DNA of 64,000 nt from Microvirga arsenatis (GCF_009910705.1 NZ_JAAAXJ010000001.1:434001-498000), one strand, 5' to 3'. Numbered from the stretch's first letter, positions 44,891-54,779 are shown. Numbers and translations are program-made. The notes: generated by a model from the sequence alone, not told the origin.

Positions 44891-45466
44891 ATGGGTTCTG
44901 CGGGCCTGAAAGTTAATGAACCATCCATGGAAGATATTTTGGCTTCCATCCGGCGCATCATCGCCGACGACCAGGAGGAGCCCAAGGTTTCCGAGCCGGA
45001 GGCATCCGCTTCCTCTCCCCTGAAGAACGTGCTCGACATCGCCGAGCGTCATGTCTCTCCGCTTCTCGGCGCCGGGCCCAACGAGCCTGTGCTCGGTCCC
45101 TGGAACCGCGGGGAGATGGGCTTCCGCGAAGGGCTGCCGGAGGATGAACCGGTCGAAAGCCAGCCTGCCTCGCCAGAGCCTGCCGTGGCGGTCCTCGATC
45201 CCGCGTCCAAGTCCCAAACACCGCAGCCCGTGACCGAGCCTGCCCCGGCCGAGGCGCTTCTGTCGCGGGAGGCCGGTGCCTCCGTGGCCGATGCCTTTGG
45301 GCGTTTGGGTGCCTCGATGCGCTCCAGCCAGCCGCTCACCGTCGAGGACCTGATGAAGGAGATGCTGCGGCCGATGCTCAAGGCGTGGCTCGACGACAAT
45401 CTGCCTTCCTTGGTGGAGCGCCTGGTCAAGGATGAAATCGAGCGCGTGGCCCGGCGCCGGGCTTAA
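44891..45466 (+). CDS. popZ: PopZ-like polar organizing protein (DUF2497)
   Basis: 191 residues with the conserved ends of the family: N-terminal EPSMEDILASIRRIIADDQEE and C-terminal LRPMLKAWLDDNLPSLVERLVKDEIERV, joined by an acidic, Pro-rich, disordered middle. PopZ assembles at cell poles and anchors chromosome origins and polarity factors. Position between tolC and valS is typical for Rhizobiales. The ribosome site is weak. Confidence 0.88.
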   Translation: MGSAGLKVNEPSMEDILASIRRIIADDQEEPKVSEPEASASSPLKNVLDIAERHVSPLLGAGPNEPVLGPWNRGEMGFREGLPEDEPVESQPASPEPAVAVLDPASKSQTPQPVTEPAPAEALLSREAGASVADAFGRLGASMRSSQPLTVEDLMKEMLRPMLKAWLDDNLPSLVERLVKDEIERVARRRA

Positions 45467-45557
45467 GATTGCCGCGCCTCTGTTGACTTCGGCCGGTCCG
45501 TCCGGTTTGTAGCCGTCTTGCTTGCGCGTTCCTCGCGCCAACGGGCCGGTAGCTACC

Positions 45558-48266
45558 ATGATGGACAAGACGTTCGATCCCTCCGCAGTCGAAGCACGCA
45601 TCTCCTCCCGCTGGGAGGAGGCTCAGGCCTTCAAGGCCGGCCGCGAGGATCGCAAGGACGCCGTACCCTACACCATCGTCATCCCGCCGCCGAACGTCAC
45701 CGGCTCGCTCCACATGGGGCATGCCCTCAACAACACGATCCAGGACATCCTCTGCCGTTTCGAGCGCATGCGCGGTCGCGACGTGCTTTGGCAGCCGGGC
45801 ACCGACCATGCCGGAATCGCCACCCAGATGGTGGTGGAGCGCCGGCTCGCCGAGCGCCAGATCCAGCGCCGCGATCTCGGCCGCGAGGAGTTCGTGAAGC
45901 GTGTCTGGGAGTGGAAGGAGGAATCCGGCGGCACCATCGTGCGCCAGCTCAGGCGGCTGGGCGCCTCCTGCGACTGGTCGCGCGAGCGCTTCACCATGGA
46001 CGAGGGCCTGTCGCGCGCCGTGCTCAAGGTCTTCGTGGATCTGTATCGGCAGGGCCTGATCTACAAGGACAAGCGCCTCGTGAACTGGGATCCCAAGTTC
46101 CAGACCGCGATCTCCGACCTCGAGGTGCAGCAGGTCGAGGTGAAGGGCAGCCTCTGGCACATCCGCTACGCCATCGAGGGGAGCCCCGACCGCTCCATCA
46201 CCGTGGCGACGACACGGCCTGAGACCATGCTGGGCGACGTGGCGGTCGCCGTGCATCCGGAGGACGAGCGCTACAAGGACCTGATCGGCAAGCACGCGAT
46301 CCTGCCGCTGGTGGGCCGGCGCATCCCCATCGTCGCCGACGAGTATTCCGATCCGGAGAAGGGCACCGGCGCGGTGAAGATCACTCCGGCGCACGACTTC
46401 AACGATTTCGAGGTGGGCCGCCGCCACAGGCTGCCGCTCATCAACATCTTCGGCCCCGAGGGCGAGCTGAAGCTTGCCGGCAACGAGGGCTTCCTCGAGG
46501 GGCTTCCGCAGACGGACGATCTGAAGGCGGTTCTCGCCCTTGATGGCTTCGACCGCTTCGACGCGCGCAAGCGGGTCGTCGCCATGCTCGAGGAGCGCGA
46601 GATCCTCGTCCAGGTCGAGCCGCACACTCACATGGTGCCCCACGGCGACCGCTCGAACGTGGTGATCGAGCCCTACCTCACGGATCAATGGTACGTGAAC
46701 GTGAAGCCGCTCGCCGAGCGCGCGCTGGAGGTGGTTCGCAAGGGCAAGACCCGGTTCGTGCCTGAGAACTGGGAGAAGACCTATTTCCAGTGGCTCGAGA
46801 ACATCGAGCCCTGGTGCGTCTCGCGCCAGCTCTGGTGGGGGCACCAGATCCCGGCCTGGTATGACGATCAGGGCAATGTCTACGTTGCCATGAGCGAGGA
46901 GGAGGCCAAGGCCGAGGCCCGCGCCAAGCACGGCAAGGACGTTGCGCTCAAGCGCGACGAGGACGTGCTCGACACCTGGTTCTCCTCCGCCCTGTGGCCG
47001 TTCTCGACCCTGGGCTGGCCGGACGGGACCCCGGAGCTGAAGCGCTACTACCCGACCAACACCCTCGTCACGGGCTTCGACATCATCTTCTTCTGGGTTG
47101 CCCGCATGATGATGATGGGCCTGCACTTCATGGACGAGGTGCCTTTCGACACGATCTACATCCACGCCCTCGTCCGCGACGAGAAGGGCGCGAAGATGTC
47201 GAAGTCGAAGGGCAACGTCATCGATCCGCTCGACGTCGTGGACCAGTACGGCGCCGATGCGCTGCGCATGACCCTTGCCTCGATGGCCGCGCAGGGGCGC
47301 GACATCAAGCTCTCGGTTCAGCGCGTGGAGGCTTATCGCAACTTCGCCACCAAGATCTGGAACGCGGCGCGTTTCGCCGAAATGAACGAGTGCCGGCGCG
47401 TCGAAGGCTTCGATCCGAAGGCCGTCAAGGAGACGCTCAACAAATGGGCGCTCAGCGAATGCGCGAAGGCCATCAACGAGGTCTCCGCAGGCATCCAGGC
47501 CTACAAGTTCAACGAGGCGGCGCTTGCAGCCTATCGCTTCGTCTGGAACGTGTTCTGCGACTGGACCCTCGAACTCGCCAAGCCCGTGCTGCAGGGCGCC
47601 GATTCTCCCGCGAAGTCCGAGACCCGCGCGACGATCGCCTTCATCTTCGACGAGATCTGCAAGCTGCTCCACCCGTTCATGCCGTTCCTCACGGAAGAGC
47701 TGTGGGCGATCAAGGGTGAGGATGGGCCCAAGCGCGAGACGATCCTGGCTCTGGCACCCTGGTCGAGCCTCGATCACCTCATCGACGAGCAGGCGGAGGC
47801 GGAGATCGGCTGGGTGGTGGACCTCGTCAACGAGATCCGCTCCGCCCGCTCCGAGACGAACGTGCCCGCAGGCGCCCAGATCCCGCTCGCCCTGGTCTCG
47901 CCCTCTGCCGACGTCCAGGCCCGCGCCGGCCGCTGGGGCGAGATCGTGAAGCGTCTCGCGCGCATCTCCGACATCTCCTTCGCCGATGCCGCGCCGAAGA
48001 GCTCGATTCAGCTCCTCATCCGCGGCGAGGTGGCGGCCCTGCCGCTCAAGGGCGTGATCGACCTCGATGCGGAACGCGCCCGTCTCGCCAAGGAAATCCA
48101 GAAGCTCGACGTGGATGTGGCTAAGATCGACGCGAAGCTCGGGAATGCGGACTTCATCAAGCGCGCGCCGGAAGAGGTTGTCGAGGAGCAGCGCGAGCGC
48201 CGCGAGGAGGCGCTGACCCGCAAGGCGAAGATGGAAGAGGCGCTCGCGCGTTTGAGGGACGCTTGA
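45558..48266 (+). CDS. valS: Valyl-tRNA synthetase
   Basis: 902 residues. Class I signature HMGH at 52-55 (PPPNVTGSLHMGHAL) and KMSKS at 546-550. The editing domain carries TTRPETMLGDVAVAVHPED, and the C-terminus has the coiled-coil arm (ERARLAKEIQKLDVDVAKID...) that contacts tRNA-Val. It charges tRNA-Val with valine. The start was taken at the first of two adjacent ATG codons. A very long open frame on the other strand is a composition artefact. Confidence 0.95.
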   Translation: MMDKTFDPSAVEARISSRWEEAQAFKAGREDRKDAVPYTIVIPPPNVTGSLHMGHALNNTIQDILCRFERMRGRDVLWQPGTDHAGIATQMVVERRLAERQIQRRDLGREEFVKRVWEWKEESGGTIVRQLRRLGASCDWSRERFTMDEGLSRAVLKVFVDLYRQGLIYKDKRLVNWDPKFQTAISDLEVQQVEVKGSLWHIRYAIEGSPDRSITVATTRPETMLGDVAVAVHPEDERYKDLIGKHAILPLVGRRIPIVADEYSDPEKGTGAVKITPAHDFNDFEVGRRHRLPLINIFGPEGELKLAGNEGFLEGLPQTDDLKAVLALDGFDRFDARKRVVAMLEEREILVQVEPHTHMVPHGDRSNVVIEPYLTDQWYVNVKPLAERALEVVRKGKTRFVPENWEKTYFQWLENIEPWCVSRQLWWGHQIPAWYDDQGNVYVAMSEEEAKAEARAKHGKDVALKRDEDVLDTWFSSALWPFSTLGWPDGTPELKRYYPTNTLVTGFDIIFFWVARMMMMGLHFMDEVPFDTIYIHALVRDEKGAKMSKSKGNVIDPLDVVDQYGADALRMTLASMAAQGRDIKLSVQRVEAYRNFATKIWNAARFAEMNECRRVEGFDPKAVKETLNKWALSECAKAINEVSAGIQAYKFNEAALAAYRFVWNVFCDWTLELAKPVLQGADSPAKSETRATIAFIFDEICKLLHPFMPFLTEELWAIKGEDGPKRETILALAPWSSLDHLIDEQAEAEIGWVVDLVNEIRSARSETNVPAGAQIPLALVSPSADVQARAGRWGEIVKRLARISDISFADAAPKSSIQLLIRGEVAALPLKGVIDLDAERARLAKEIQKLDVDVAKIDAKLGNADFIKRAPEEVVEEQRERREEALTRKAKMEEALARLRDA

Positions 48267-48284
48267 GCCAACCTTTGATTTCCA

Positions 48285-48374
48285 CGTCATCACCGGCCCT
48301 GTGCCGGTGATCTCGATTTATTGAGTCGCAGCGCTCTTCTGATCAGGATGGCCGGGACAGGCCCGGCCATGACG
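48285..48374. repeat. Paired-hairpin repeat between valS and mntH
   Basis: Outer arms CGTCAT and ATGACG enclose ATCACCGGC-CCTGT-GCCGGTGAT and ATGGCCGGG-ACAGG-CCCGGCCAT, both perfect. From memory it resembles a repeat scattered through Rhizobiales intergenic DNA. It probably also ends transcription of the converging valS and mntH genes. Confidence 0.65.
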
Positions 48375-48396
48375 CGGGGAAAAGGTTTGGGCCCTC

Positions 48397-49743
48397 TCAC
48401 CCCAGCACGAAATCCACCAGGAGCTTCACGTTCAGCACCACGATCACCGCCGCGATCACGCCCGCGATGGCGGTGAGCCAGCGCGGCGTGACGAGTTCGC
48501 CCATCTTGGCCTTCGAGGCGGTCATGGTGACGAGGGGGATGACCGCGAAGGGGAGCTGGAGGCTCAGGATCACCTGGCTCAGGATCAGCAGTTTCGCCGT
48601 GCCGCTCTCGCCGTAGGCGATGGTGACGCCGGCCGCCGGGATGATCGCGAGGCCGCGGGTGACGAGGCGGCGCATCCAGGGCGCCATCTTGAAGTTGATG
48701 AAGCCCTCCATGACGATCTGGCCCGCCATGGTCGCCGTCACGGTGGAGTTCAGGCCGCAGCACAGGAGCGAGAGGCCGAAGAGCATCGGCGCGATGGCGC
48801 TCCCGAGGATCGGCTGGAGGAGCGTGTGCGCCTCGCCGAGCTCGGCGATCTCCGTTCGCCCCGTATGATGGAACGCGGCTGCCGCGAGGATGAGCAGCGA
48901 GGCGTTGATGGTGAGCGCGAACATCAGCGCGATGGTGGAGTCGAGCGTTGCAAAGCGCAGCGCCTCGCGCCGCTCGCTGAGGGTGTCGCCATAGGCGCGG
49001 GTCTGGACGATGCCCGAGTGCAGGTAGAGATTGTGCGGCATCACCGTCGCGCCGAGGATGCCGAGCGCAAGGTAGAGCATGTCCGGGTTGGTGACGATCT
49101 CGGTCGTCGGCGCGAATCCGGTGATCACGCCCGCCCAATCCGGATCGGCCATGGCGATCTGGATGCCGAAGCACACGGCGATCACGCCGAGGAGGGCGAT
49201 GATGAAGGCCTCCACCCAGCGGAAGCCGAGATTCTGCAGGTACAGGATCAGGAAGACATCGAGGGCCGTGATGATGACGCCGATCTCGAGCGGGACGCCG
49301 AAGAGCAGGTTGAGGCCGATGGCCGTGCCGATGACCTCGGCGAGGTCCGTGGCACAGATGGCGAGTTCCGCCAGCACCCAGAGCACCCAGGCGACCGGCC
49401 TCGGGTATGCGTCACGGCAGGCCTGGGCGAGGTCGCGGCCTGTGGCGACGGCAAGGCGGGCGCAGAGCGACTGCAGGATGATCGCCATGATGTTGGAGAT
49501 CAGGGCGACCGACAGGAGCGCATAGCCGTATTTCGACCCTCCCGCGAGGGAGGTCGCCCAGTTGCCGGGGTCCATGTAGCCGACCGCCACAAGGTAGCCG
49601 GGGCCGAGGAAGGCCGCCGCCCGGCGCCAGACCGAACCCGGCCTGACGGCGATGGTGCGGTTGACCTCCGGCAGGGAGGGCAGGTCCGAGGAGCGCCGCC
49701 ATGCGGCCTTCTGCACGAGCGAGACGGGAGCCGACTGATCCAT
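48397..49743 (-). CDS. mntH: Nramp-family manganese transporter
   Basis: 448 residues, 11 predicted helices. The metal-binding motifs are DPGN in TM1 ([16 protein letters not shown]) and [10 protein letters not shown] in TM6. It imports Mn2+ (and possibly Fe2+) with protons. The ATG chosen gives [11 protein letters not shown]; a TTG seven codons upstream would overlap the Mur-like box. A palindromic box sits 15 bp before the start, suggesting Mn-dependent repression. Confidence 0.92.
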   Translation of the reverse strand: MDQSAPVSLVQKAAWRRSSDLPSLPEVNRTIAVRPGSVWRRAAAFLGPGYLVAVGYMDPGNWATSLAGGSKYGYALLSVALISNIMAIILQSLCARLAVATGRDLAQACRDAYPRPVAWVLWVLAELAICATDLAEVIGTAIGLNLLFGVPLEIGVIITALDVFLILYLQNLGFRWVEAFIIALLGVIAVCFGIQIAMADPDWAGVITGFAPTTEIVTNPDMLYLALGILGATVMPHNLYLHSGIVQTRAYGDTLSERREALRFATLDSTIALMFALTINASLLILAAAAFHHTGRTEIAELGEAHTLLQPILGSAIAPMLFGLSLLCCGLNSTVTATMAGQIVMEGFINFKMAPWMRRLVTRGLAIIPAAGVTIAYGESGTAKLLILSQVILSLQLPFAVIPLVTMTASKAKMGELVTPRWLTAIAGVIAAVIVVLNVKLLVDFVLG

Positions 49744-49758
49744 GGGCACTTTCTGCAG

Positions 49759-49775
49759 TTGCAAATTATTTGCAA
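49759..49775 (-). promoter_or_regulatory. Mur-box-like operator of mntH
   Basis: TTGCAAATTATTTGCAA is a perfect 17-bp palindrome (TTGCAAAT-T-ATTTGCAA). It fits the manganese-responsive sites bound by Mur, the Fur homologue of Rhizobiales, upstream of mntH and sit genes. Its position close to the start codon would block transcription. Confidence 0.8.
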
Positions 49776-49967
49776 TAAGAAGCTAGCGCGGAACAGGCGC
49801 TTCAGCAAGAGGAGAGTTGCACAAAGTTGCATGGGGCGGAGCCCGCCGGGTTGGGGCGGAACAGGCTGTTGGAGCGGGGCAGGTTGCAGCGGTTCGCGCG
49901 TGACAAGAGGCTTGAGGTTTGCTCTAGGTTTCCCAAAACCCGGAAAAACCATCGGATAGGGATCGAC

Positions 49968-51944
49968 ATGCTCGAAAGCGTCCTGATTGCCAACCGCGGC
50001 GAGATCGCGTGCCGCATCATCCGCACCGCCCGGCGGCTCGGCATGCGCACCGTCGCGGTCTACTCGGAAGCCGATGCGGACGCGCTCTTCGTGCAGATGG
50101 CGGACGAGGCCCACCTCATCGGCCCGCCGCCCGCCCGCGAGAGCTATCTGCAGATCGAGAAGATCATCGAGGTCGCCAAGCGCACCGGAGCAGCCTCCAT
50201 CCATCCGGGCTACGGCTTCCTCTCCGAGCGGGCCGAATTCGCCGAGGCCTGTGCCGCGAACGGGATCGTCTTCGTCGGGCCGCCCGCCTCCGCCATCAAG
50301 GCCATGGGCCTCAAGGATGCCGCGAAAGCCCTCGTGCAGCAGGCCGGCGTGCCGGTGGTTCCCGGCTATCATGGTGCGAAGCAGGATCCGGATTTCCTGC
50401 GCCAGAAGGCTTATGAAATCGGCTATCCGGTTCTCATCAAGGCCGTGGCCGGCGGCGGCGGCAAGGGCATGCGGCGGGTCGAGAAGGCGGCCGATTTCGA
50501 TGCGGCTCTCGAGGGCGCCCAGCGCGAGGCGCAAAACGCTTTCGGCGATCCGCGGGTGCTGGTGGAGAAATACATTCTCTCCCCGCGCCATATCGAGATT
50601 CAGGTTTTCGCCGATGGCCACGGCAACGTGGTGCATCTCTTCGAGCGCGACTGCTCCCTGCAGCGCCGCCACCAGAAGGTGATCGAGGAGGCGCCCGCGC
50701 CCGGCATGACTCCGGAGATGCGCGAGGTCATGGGCCGCGCCGCCGTCGAGGCCGCCCGCGCGGTCGGCTATGTGGGCGCCGGCACGGTCGAGTTCATCGC
50801 CGACGGACGCGAGGGCCTGCGCCCCGACCGCTTCTACTTCATGGAGATGAACACCCGCCTGCAGGTGGAGCACCCGGTGACGGAGGCGATCACGGGGCTC
50901 GATCTCGTGGAACTGCAGTTCCGCGTCGCCTCTGGCGAAAGGCTGCCCTTTGCACAAGAGGATCTCCCCATCCGCGGTCACGCGGTCGAGGCGCGGCTCT
51001 ATGCGGAGGATCCGGAAAAGGAGTTCCTGCCGTCGACGGGCAAGCTCTGGGCCCTGGAATTTCCCGAAGGCGAGGGCATCCGCATCGACACCGGCGTGGA
51101 AGCCGGAGCCGAGGTGACGCCCTACTACGATCCCATGATCGCGAAGGTCATTGCCCATGGCGAGACCCGCGAGGAGGCCCTCGACAGGCTGGCGGAGGCG
51201 CTCGGCGAAACCATCGTCGCCGGCCCGAAGACCAATGCGGCCTTCCTGAAGAAGCTCTGCGAGGCGGAAGGCTTCAGGGCAGGGCAGTTCGACACGGGCT
51301 TCATCGACCGCAACCTCGATATGCTCGGCGTCGGTCCGCAGCCGCGCGACGATGTCGCCGTGTCGTTCGGCGCGGCGGCGCTCGTCTCGCGGGAGATCGA
51401 GCGGCTGCGGATGGCCGAACTGCAGAAGAGCGACGAGCCGTCGTCGCCCTGGTCCATACCGGACGGGTTCCAACTCCTCGGAACGCGCAGCGTCGGGATG
51501 CCCCTCCTCGTCGATGGCGAGCGCGTCGAGGCGCGCGAGGTCTTCAGCCGCGAGCATCCCGGAGCGAGCACGGTCGCCGTCGGCGCGAGCGATCCTTGGG
51601 TCGACGAGGAGATCGATCGCGAGGTGGAAGCGCCGCACGGTTTCTACGTGCTGCGAAACGGCCGCCAGACGCTCGTGCAGCCCTACGACCCGTTCGACGT
51701 GGATCTCGAACACATGGACGAGGGCGGCTCGGTGAAGGCGCCGATGCACGGCAAGCTCGTGGCCGTGTTCGTGCAGCCGGGCGACCGGGTCGAGAAGGGG
51801 CAGCGACTTGCCATCGTCGAAGCGATGAAGATGGAGCACGTGCTCGTCGCGCCTTCCGATGCGGAAGTGGCGGAGATCGCCGCCGAGCCGGGTGCGCAGG
51901 TGGCGGAAGGAGCTCGCCTGATCGTGCTGAAGACGGAGGAATAG
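49968..51944 (+). CDS. Biotin-dependent acyl-CoA carboxylase alpha subunit (methylcrotonyl/propionyl/acetyl-CoA type)
   Basis: 658 residues. Biotin-carboxylase domain from MLESVLIANRGEIACRIIRTARRLG, with AVAGGGGKGMRRV (ATP) and EMNTRLQVEHPVTEAITG. A linker follows, and the biotinyl domain is at the C-terminus with acceptor Lys621 in AMKME. Length and order match the alpha subunit of 3-methylcrotonyl-CoA or related carboxylases. No beta (carboxyltransferase) gene is adjacent, so the substrate is open. AGGG lies 6 nt before the ATG. Confidence 0.88.
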   Translation: MLESVLIANRGEIACRIIRTARRLGMRTVAVYSEADADALFVQMADEAHLIGPPPARESYLQIEKIIEVAKRTGAASIHPGYGFLSERAEFAEACAANGIVFVGPPASAIKAMGLKDAAKALVQQAGVPVVPGYHGAKQDPDFLRQKAYEIGYPVLIKAVAGGGGKGMRRVEKAADFDAALEGAQREAQNAFGDPRVLVEKYILSPRHIEIQVFADGHGNVVHLFERDCSLQRRHQKVIEEAPAPGMTPEMREVMGRAAVEAARAVGYVGAGTVEFIADGREGLRPDRFYFMEMNTRLQVEHPVTEAITGLDLVELQFRVASGERLPFAQEDLPIRGHAVEARLYAEDPEKEFLPSTGKLWALEFPEGEGIRIDTGVEAGAEVTPYYDPMIAKVIAHGETREEALDRLAEALGETIVAGPKTNAAFLKKLCEAEGFRAGQFDTGFIDRNLDMLGVGPQPRDDVAVSFGAAALVSREIERLRMAELQKSDEPSSPWSIPDGFQLLGTRSVGMPLLVDGERVEAREVFSREHPGASTVAVGASDPWVDEEIDREVEAPHGFYVLRNGRQTLVQPYDPFDVDLEHMDEGGSVKAPMHGKLVAVFVQPGDRVEKGQRLAIVEAMKMEHVLVAPSDAEVAEIAAEPGAQVAEGARLIVLKTEE

Positions 51945-51998
51945 GCTGCGGCGCATCGCCGGATTTCCGATCCCGCAGGCGCGTGGTTGAAAGCGAAC

Positions 51999-52436
51999 AT
52001 GGCCCTTCACCTGATCAAACTCTGCGTCGGCTGCGACTCGATCACGGATCTCGAGGAATGGATCGAGGAGAACCGGGCGCTCCATCGGCGCCTGGGCCGG
52101 GAGTACGAGCAGACGCACACGACCCGCATGGTGCCCAAGCGGGTCGACGAGCTTCTCGACGGCGGATCGCTCTTCTGGGTCATCAAGGGGCAGGTCGCTG
52201 CCCGCCAGCGGCTCCTCGACGTCCGGCCTTTCACCGATGGGGACGGCATCGGGCGCTGCCGCCTGCTGCTGGAGCCGAAGGTCATCCCGGTGCAGCCCCG
52301 GCCGTTCAGGCCCTTCCAGGGGTGGCGCTATCTTGACCCGAAGGACGCGCCGCGCGACATCGATGGGAACTCGGGAGATCTGGCCAGCATGCCCGAAGAC
52401 ATGCGGCGTGAGCTGGCCGAACTGGGACTTCTCTAA
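51999..52436 (+). CDS. DUF1489 family protein
   Basis: 145 residues: MALHLIKLCVGCDSITDLEEWI, then HTTRMVPKRVDELLDGGSLFWVIKGQVAARQ and a Pro-rich RPFRPFQGWRYL. This is the DUF1489 pattern of alphaproteobacteria. The function is unknown; two cysteines near the N-terminus (CVGC) could bind metal. It follows the carboxylase gene by 54 bp. Confidence 0.85.
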   Translation: MALHLIKLCVGCDSITDLEEWIEENRALHRRLGREYEQTHTTRMVPKRVDELLDGGSLFWVIKGQVAARQRLLDVRPFTDGDGIGRCRLLLEPKVIPVQPRPFRPFQGWRYLDPKDAPRDIDGNSGDLASMPEDMRRELAELGLL

Positions 52437-52463
52437 CCTATGTGAATCAATGGAGGGGTTGCG

Positions 52464-52724
52464 ATGAGATTGGCCGCCGTGTCTGCCTTAATGCTGGTCG
52501 GAACTGCCGCTCCCGCTCTTGCGAAGGAATGCCGCATTCCGCATCTCCCGCCCGGCATGGAGGTTCGCGTTCCCCCCGGCTGCGAGGAGCCTCTTCCGAC
52601 GAAGCGCGCCCAGGCGGACAAGCGGGAGGCCCTCAAGGAAGACCAGGGCTTCATCGATCTCGGGAACGGAACCCAGCTGCGTATCGGCGGCCGGGTGCGG
52701 TCGGAAATGGTCTGGATCCGCTAG
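52464..52724 (+). CDS. Small secreted hypothetical protein
   Basis: 86 residues. Signal peptide MRLAAVSALMLVGTAAPALA, then a mature part with two cysteines (KECRIPHL, PPGCEEPL) and a C-terminal IDLGNGTQLRIGGRVRSE stretch of alternating pattern. A strong GGAGGGG site precedes the ATG. No family recognised. Confidence 0.7.
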   Translation: MRLAAVSALMLVGTAAPALAKECRIPHLPPGMEVRVPPGCEEPLPTKRAQADKREALKEDQGFIDLGNGTQLRIGGRVRSEMVWIR

Positions 52725-52804
52725 ACTTTTTTGCTGGGGATCTTCCTGGAACCTCGCTGGCTCGATTCGCATTGGCTCAGCAGTTCAGTTGAGTGGAGGT
52801 TCCG

Positions 52805-53161
52805 ATGCTTCTCTGTGCATCCGAAGGCCGGCACTGGCGCTACGAGGTCTGCGAGCACGACGACGGCTATCTCGTCCAAATGCGCGATCTCGCCACCGGG
52901 GAGCTCGACGAGGAATTCTCCACGATCTTCCGGACCCTGCCAGTCGCCTTTGCCTATGCCGAGATGTCGGCGGCCTACGAGCGCTACGCCGCGCGCGAGC
53001 TGGAGCAGTCCGAGGACGACCAGATCGAGATCGACGTGGAGGCGACGGAACGCCACTTCATCGATCTGAGCGACAGGCTCCACGATTCGGGCATCAACGG
53101 CGTCGTGGCCCAGGCCTGGGAGCGCGAAAGCCAGCGCGGACAGGTCCGTCTCCTGCACTGA
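52805..53161 (+). CDS. Small conserved hypothetical protein
   Basis: 118 residues, acidic, soluble. Opens MLLCASEGRHWRYEVCEHDDGY, and the middle is rich in Asp/Glu (QSEDDQIEIDVEATERHF). GGAGG lies 5 nt before the ATG. No known domain recognised. The gene is flanked by the small secreted protein gene and a GST gene. Confidence 0.7.
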   Translation: MLLCASEGRHWRYEVCEHDDGYLVQMRDLATGELDEEFSTIFRTLPVAFAYAEMSAAYERYAARELEQSEDDQIEIDVEATERHFIDLSDRLHDSGINGVVAQAWERESQRGQVRLLH

Positions 53162-53247
53162 GGCGCCTGCATGCCACAGGTGCGGTTGCGCCTGCGGCAT
53201 ATCGCTCTAGCATCGGCCATCCGCGACTCAACGCCGATGGAGTGCCT

Positions 53248-53955
53248 ATGGCCGATCTTTCCGCCTTCCCGATCACGACCCGCTGGCCCGCCCGCCAGCC
53301 CGACCGGATCCAGCTCTATTCCACGCCGACCCCGAACGGGGTGAAGGTCTCCATCATGCTGGAGGAGACCGGGCTGGCCTACGAGCCGCACTTCATCGAC
53401 ATCGGCCAGAACGAGACCTGGGGGCCGGAATTCCTGTCGCTCAATCCGAACGGCAAGATCCCGGCCATCGTCGATCCCGACGGGCCGGGCGGAAAGCCGT
53501 TCGGGCTGTTCGAGTCCGGGGCCATTCTCCTGTACCTCGCCGAGAAGACCGGCCGGTTCCTGCCATCCGATCCGGCACAGCGCTACGAGACCATCCAGTG
53601 GGTGTTCTTCCAGATGGCGGCGGTCGGGCCGATGTTCGGTCAGCTCGGCTTCTTCCACAAGTTCGCGGGGCGCGAGATCGAGGACAAGCGGCCTCTGGAG
53701 CGCTACCGCAACGAATCGAAGCGCCTGCTCGGCGTGCTCGAAACCAGGCTTGCCGGCCGGGAGTGGATCATGGGCGGTGAGTACACCATCGCCGACATCT
53801 CCCTGCTGGGCTGGGTGCGCAACCTCGTCGGCTTCTACGGTGCCGGCGAACTCGTGGAGTTCGACAGCCTGAAAAACGTCCCGGCCTGGCTGGAGCGCGG
53901 TCTCGCCCGCCCGGCGGTGCAGCGGGGCCTTACCATTCCAGCCCGCCCTGCCTGA
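53248..53955 (+). CDS. Glutathione S-transferase family protein (YfcG/YghU-like)
   Basis: 235 residues. N-terminal thioredoxin-fold domain with RIQLYSTPTPNGVKVSIMLEETG, LNPNGKIPAIVDPDG and the glutathione-binding ESGAILLYLAEKTG; C-terminal helical domain with YTIADISLLGW. The TPNG segment resembles YfcG/YghU-type disulfide reductases (Nu class) rather than classical GSTs. GGAG precedes the ATG. Confidence 0.88.
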   Translation: MADLSAFPITTRWPARQPDRIQLYSTPTPNGVKVSIMLEETGLAYEPHFIDIGQNETWGPEFLSLNPNGKIPAIVDPDGPGGKPFGLFESGAILLYLAEKTGRFLPSDPAQRYETIQWVFFQMAAVGPMFGQLGFFHKFAGREIEDKRPLERYRNESKRLLGVLETRLAGREWIMGGEYTIADISLLGWVRNLVGFYGAGELVEFDSLKNVPAWLERGLARPAVQRGLTIPARPA

Positions 53956-54033
53956 GCAGCCCCCGCCATTCGTCGAAGCGCGATTTACATCCTGCCCGTC
54001 CCGGCCCACATGTTGGGACAGGGATGAAGAACG

Positions 54034-54747
54034 ATGATGCTGCTTCTTGGAATCGCGGCGGTCGCCCTTCTGTGGTGGCTGGCCAAGACCTATACGCGCA
54101 CCGACACCAAAGTGTTGGCGCGCAGCCTCAAGATCCTGGGGGGTGTCGCCGCGCTCGGCGGCGCCTTGCTCCTGGGTCTGAAGGGCCGGATCGACATGGC
54201 CCTCCTGCTGGGCGGCTTCGGCGCCTGGGCGCTGGGATGGGGTGCGGCGCTCAACCTTCCCGGACCCTGGCGCCGCTTCCAACAGGCCCAGGGTCGCTTC
54301 TCCCGCATCCGCTCGGCGATGATCGAGATGGAGATCGACCATGCCACCGGCGCGATCGAGGGCAGCATCCTCGTAGGGCCCTTCGCCGGGCGGCGCCTCT
54401 CGAGCCTCGATCCCCAGAGCCTCCGCCGTGTCTATGACGAGTGCTCCGCCCATGACCCCCAGGGCGTTCCCCTTCTAGAGGCTTATCTTGACCGCCGGTT
54501 TTCCGGCTGGCGTGAAAACGCTCACGGAGATCGTGACACGCGGACGCGCACTCATGCGCAATCGGGCGTAATGACGAAAGAGGAAGCCTATCAGATCCTG
54601 GGGCTTCAGCCGGGTGCGGGCCTCGAGGAGATCCGTAAGGCGCATCGCACCTTGATGAAGAAGCTCCATCCCGACCAGGGAGGGACGGCGTATCTCGCGG
54701 CTCGCGTGAACGAGGCGAGAGAAGTCCTGCTGGGCCGACATCGCTGA
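54034..54747 (+). CDS. Membrane-anchored DnaJ-domain protein
   Basis: 237 residues. N-terminal membrane segment (MMLLLGIAAVALLWWLA), further hydrophobic stretches to ~residue 75, a soluble middle, and a C-terminal short J-domain: EEAYQILGLQPGAGLEEIRKAHRTLMKKLHPDQGGTAYLA with the HPD motif. The layout resembles Tim14/Pam18-like J-proteins of alphaproteobacteria, which stimulate DnaK at the membrane. Confidence 0.85.
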   Translation: MMLLLGIAAVALLWWLAKTYTRTDTKVLARSLKILGGVAALGGALLLGLKGRIDMALLLGGFGAWALGWGAALNLPGPWRRFQQAQGRFSRIRSAMIEMEIDHATGAIEGSILVGPFAGRRLSSLDPQSLRRVYDECSAHDPQGVPLLEAYLDRRFSGWRENAHGDRDTRTRTHAQSGVMTKEEAYQILGLQPGAGLEEIRKAHRTLMKKLHPDQGGTAYLAARVNEAREVLLGRHR

Positions 54748-54779
54748 TACTCCACGCGCGATCCGGTTTGTTCTGGAGG

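Noticed and set aside
45426-48293. 955-codon open frame antisense to valS
   Set aside because: Mirror of a high-GC gene; the sense strand has all ValRS motifs, and the antisense translation is low-complexity with no family pattern.
49500-52118. 872-codon open frame antisense to the carboxylase gene
   Set aside because: It crosses the mntH start and the Mur box and carries no domain; a composition artefact.
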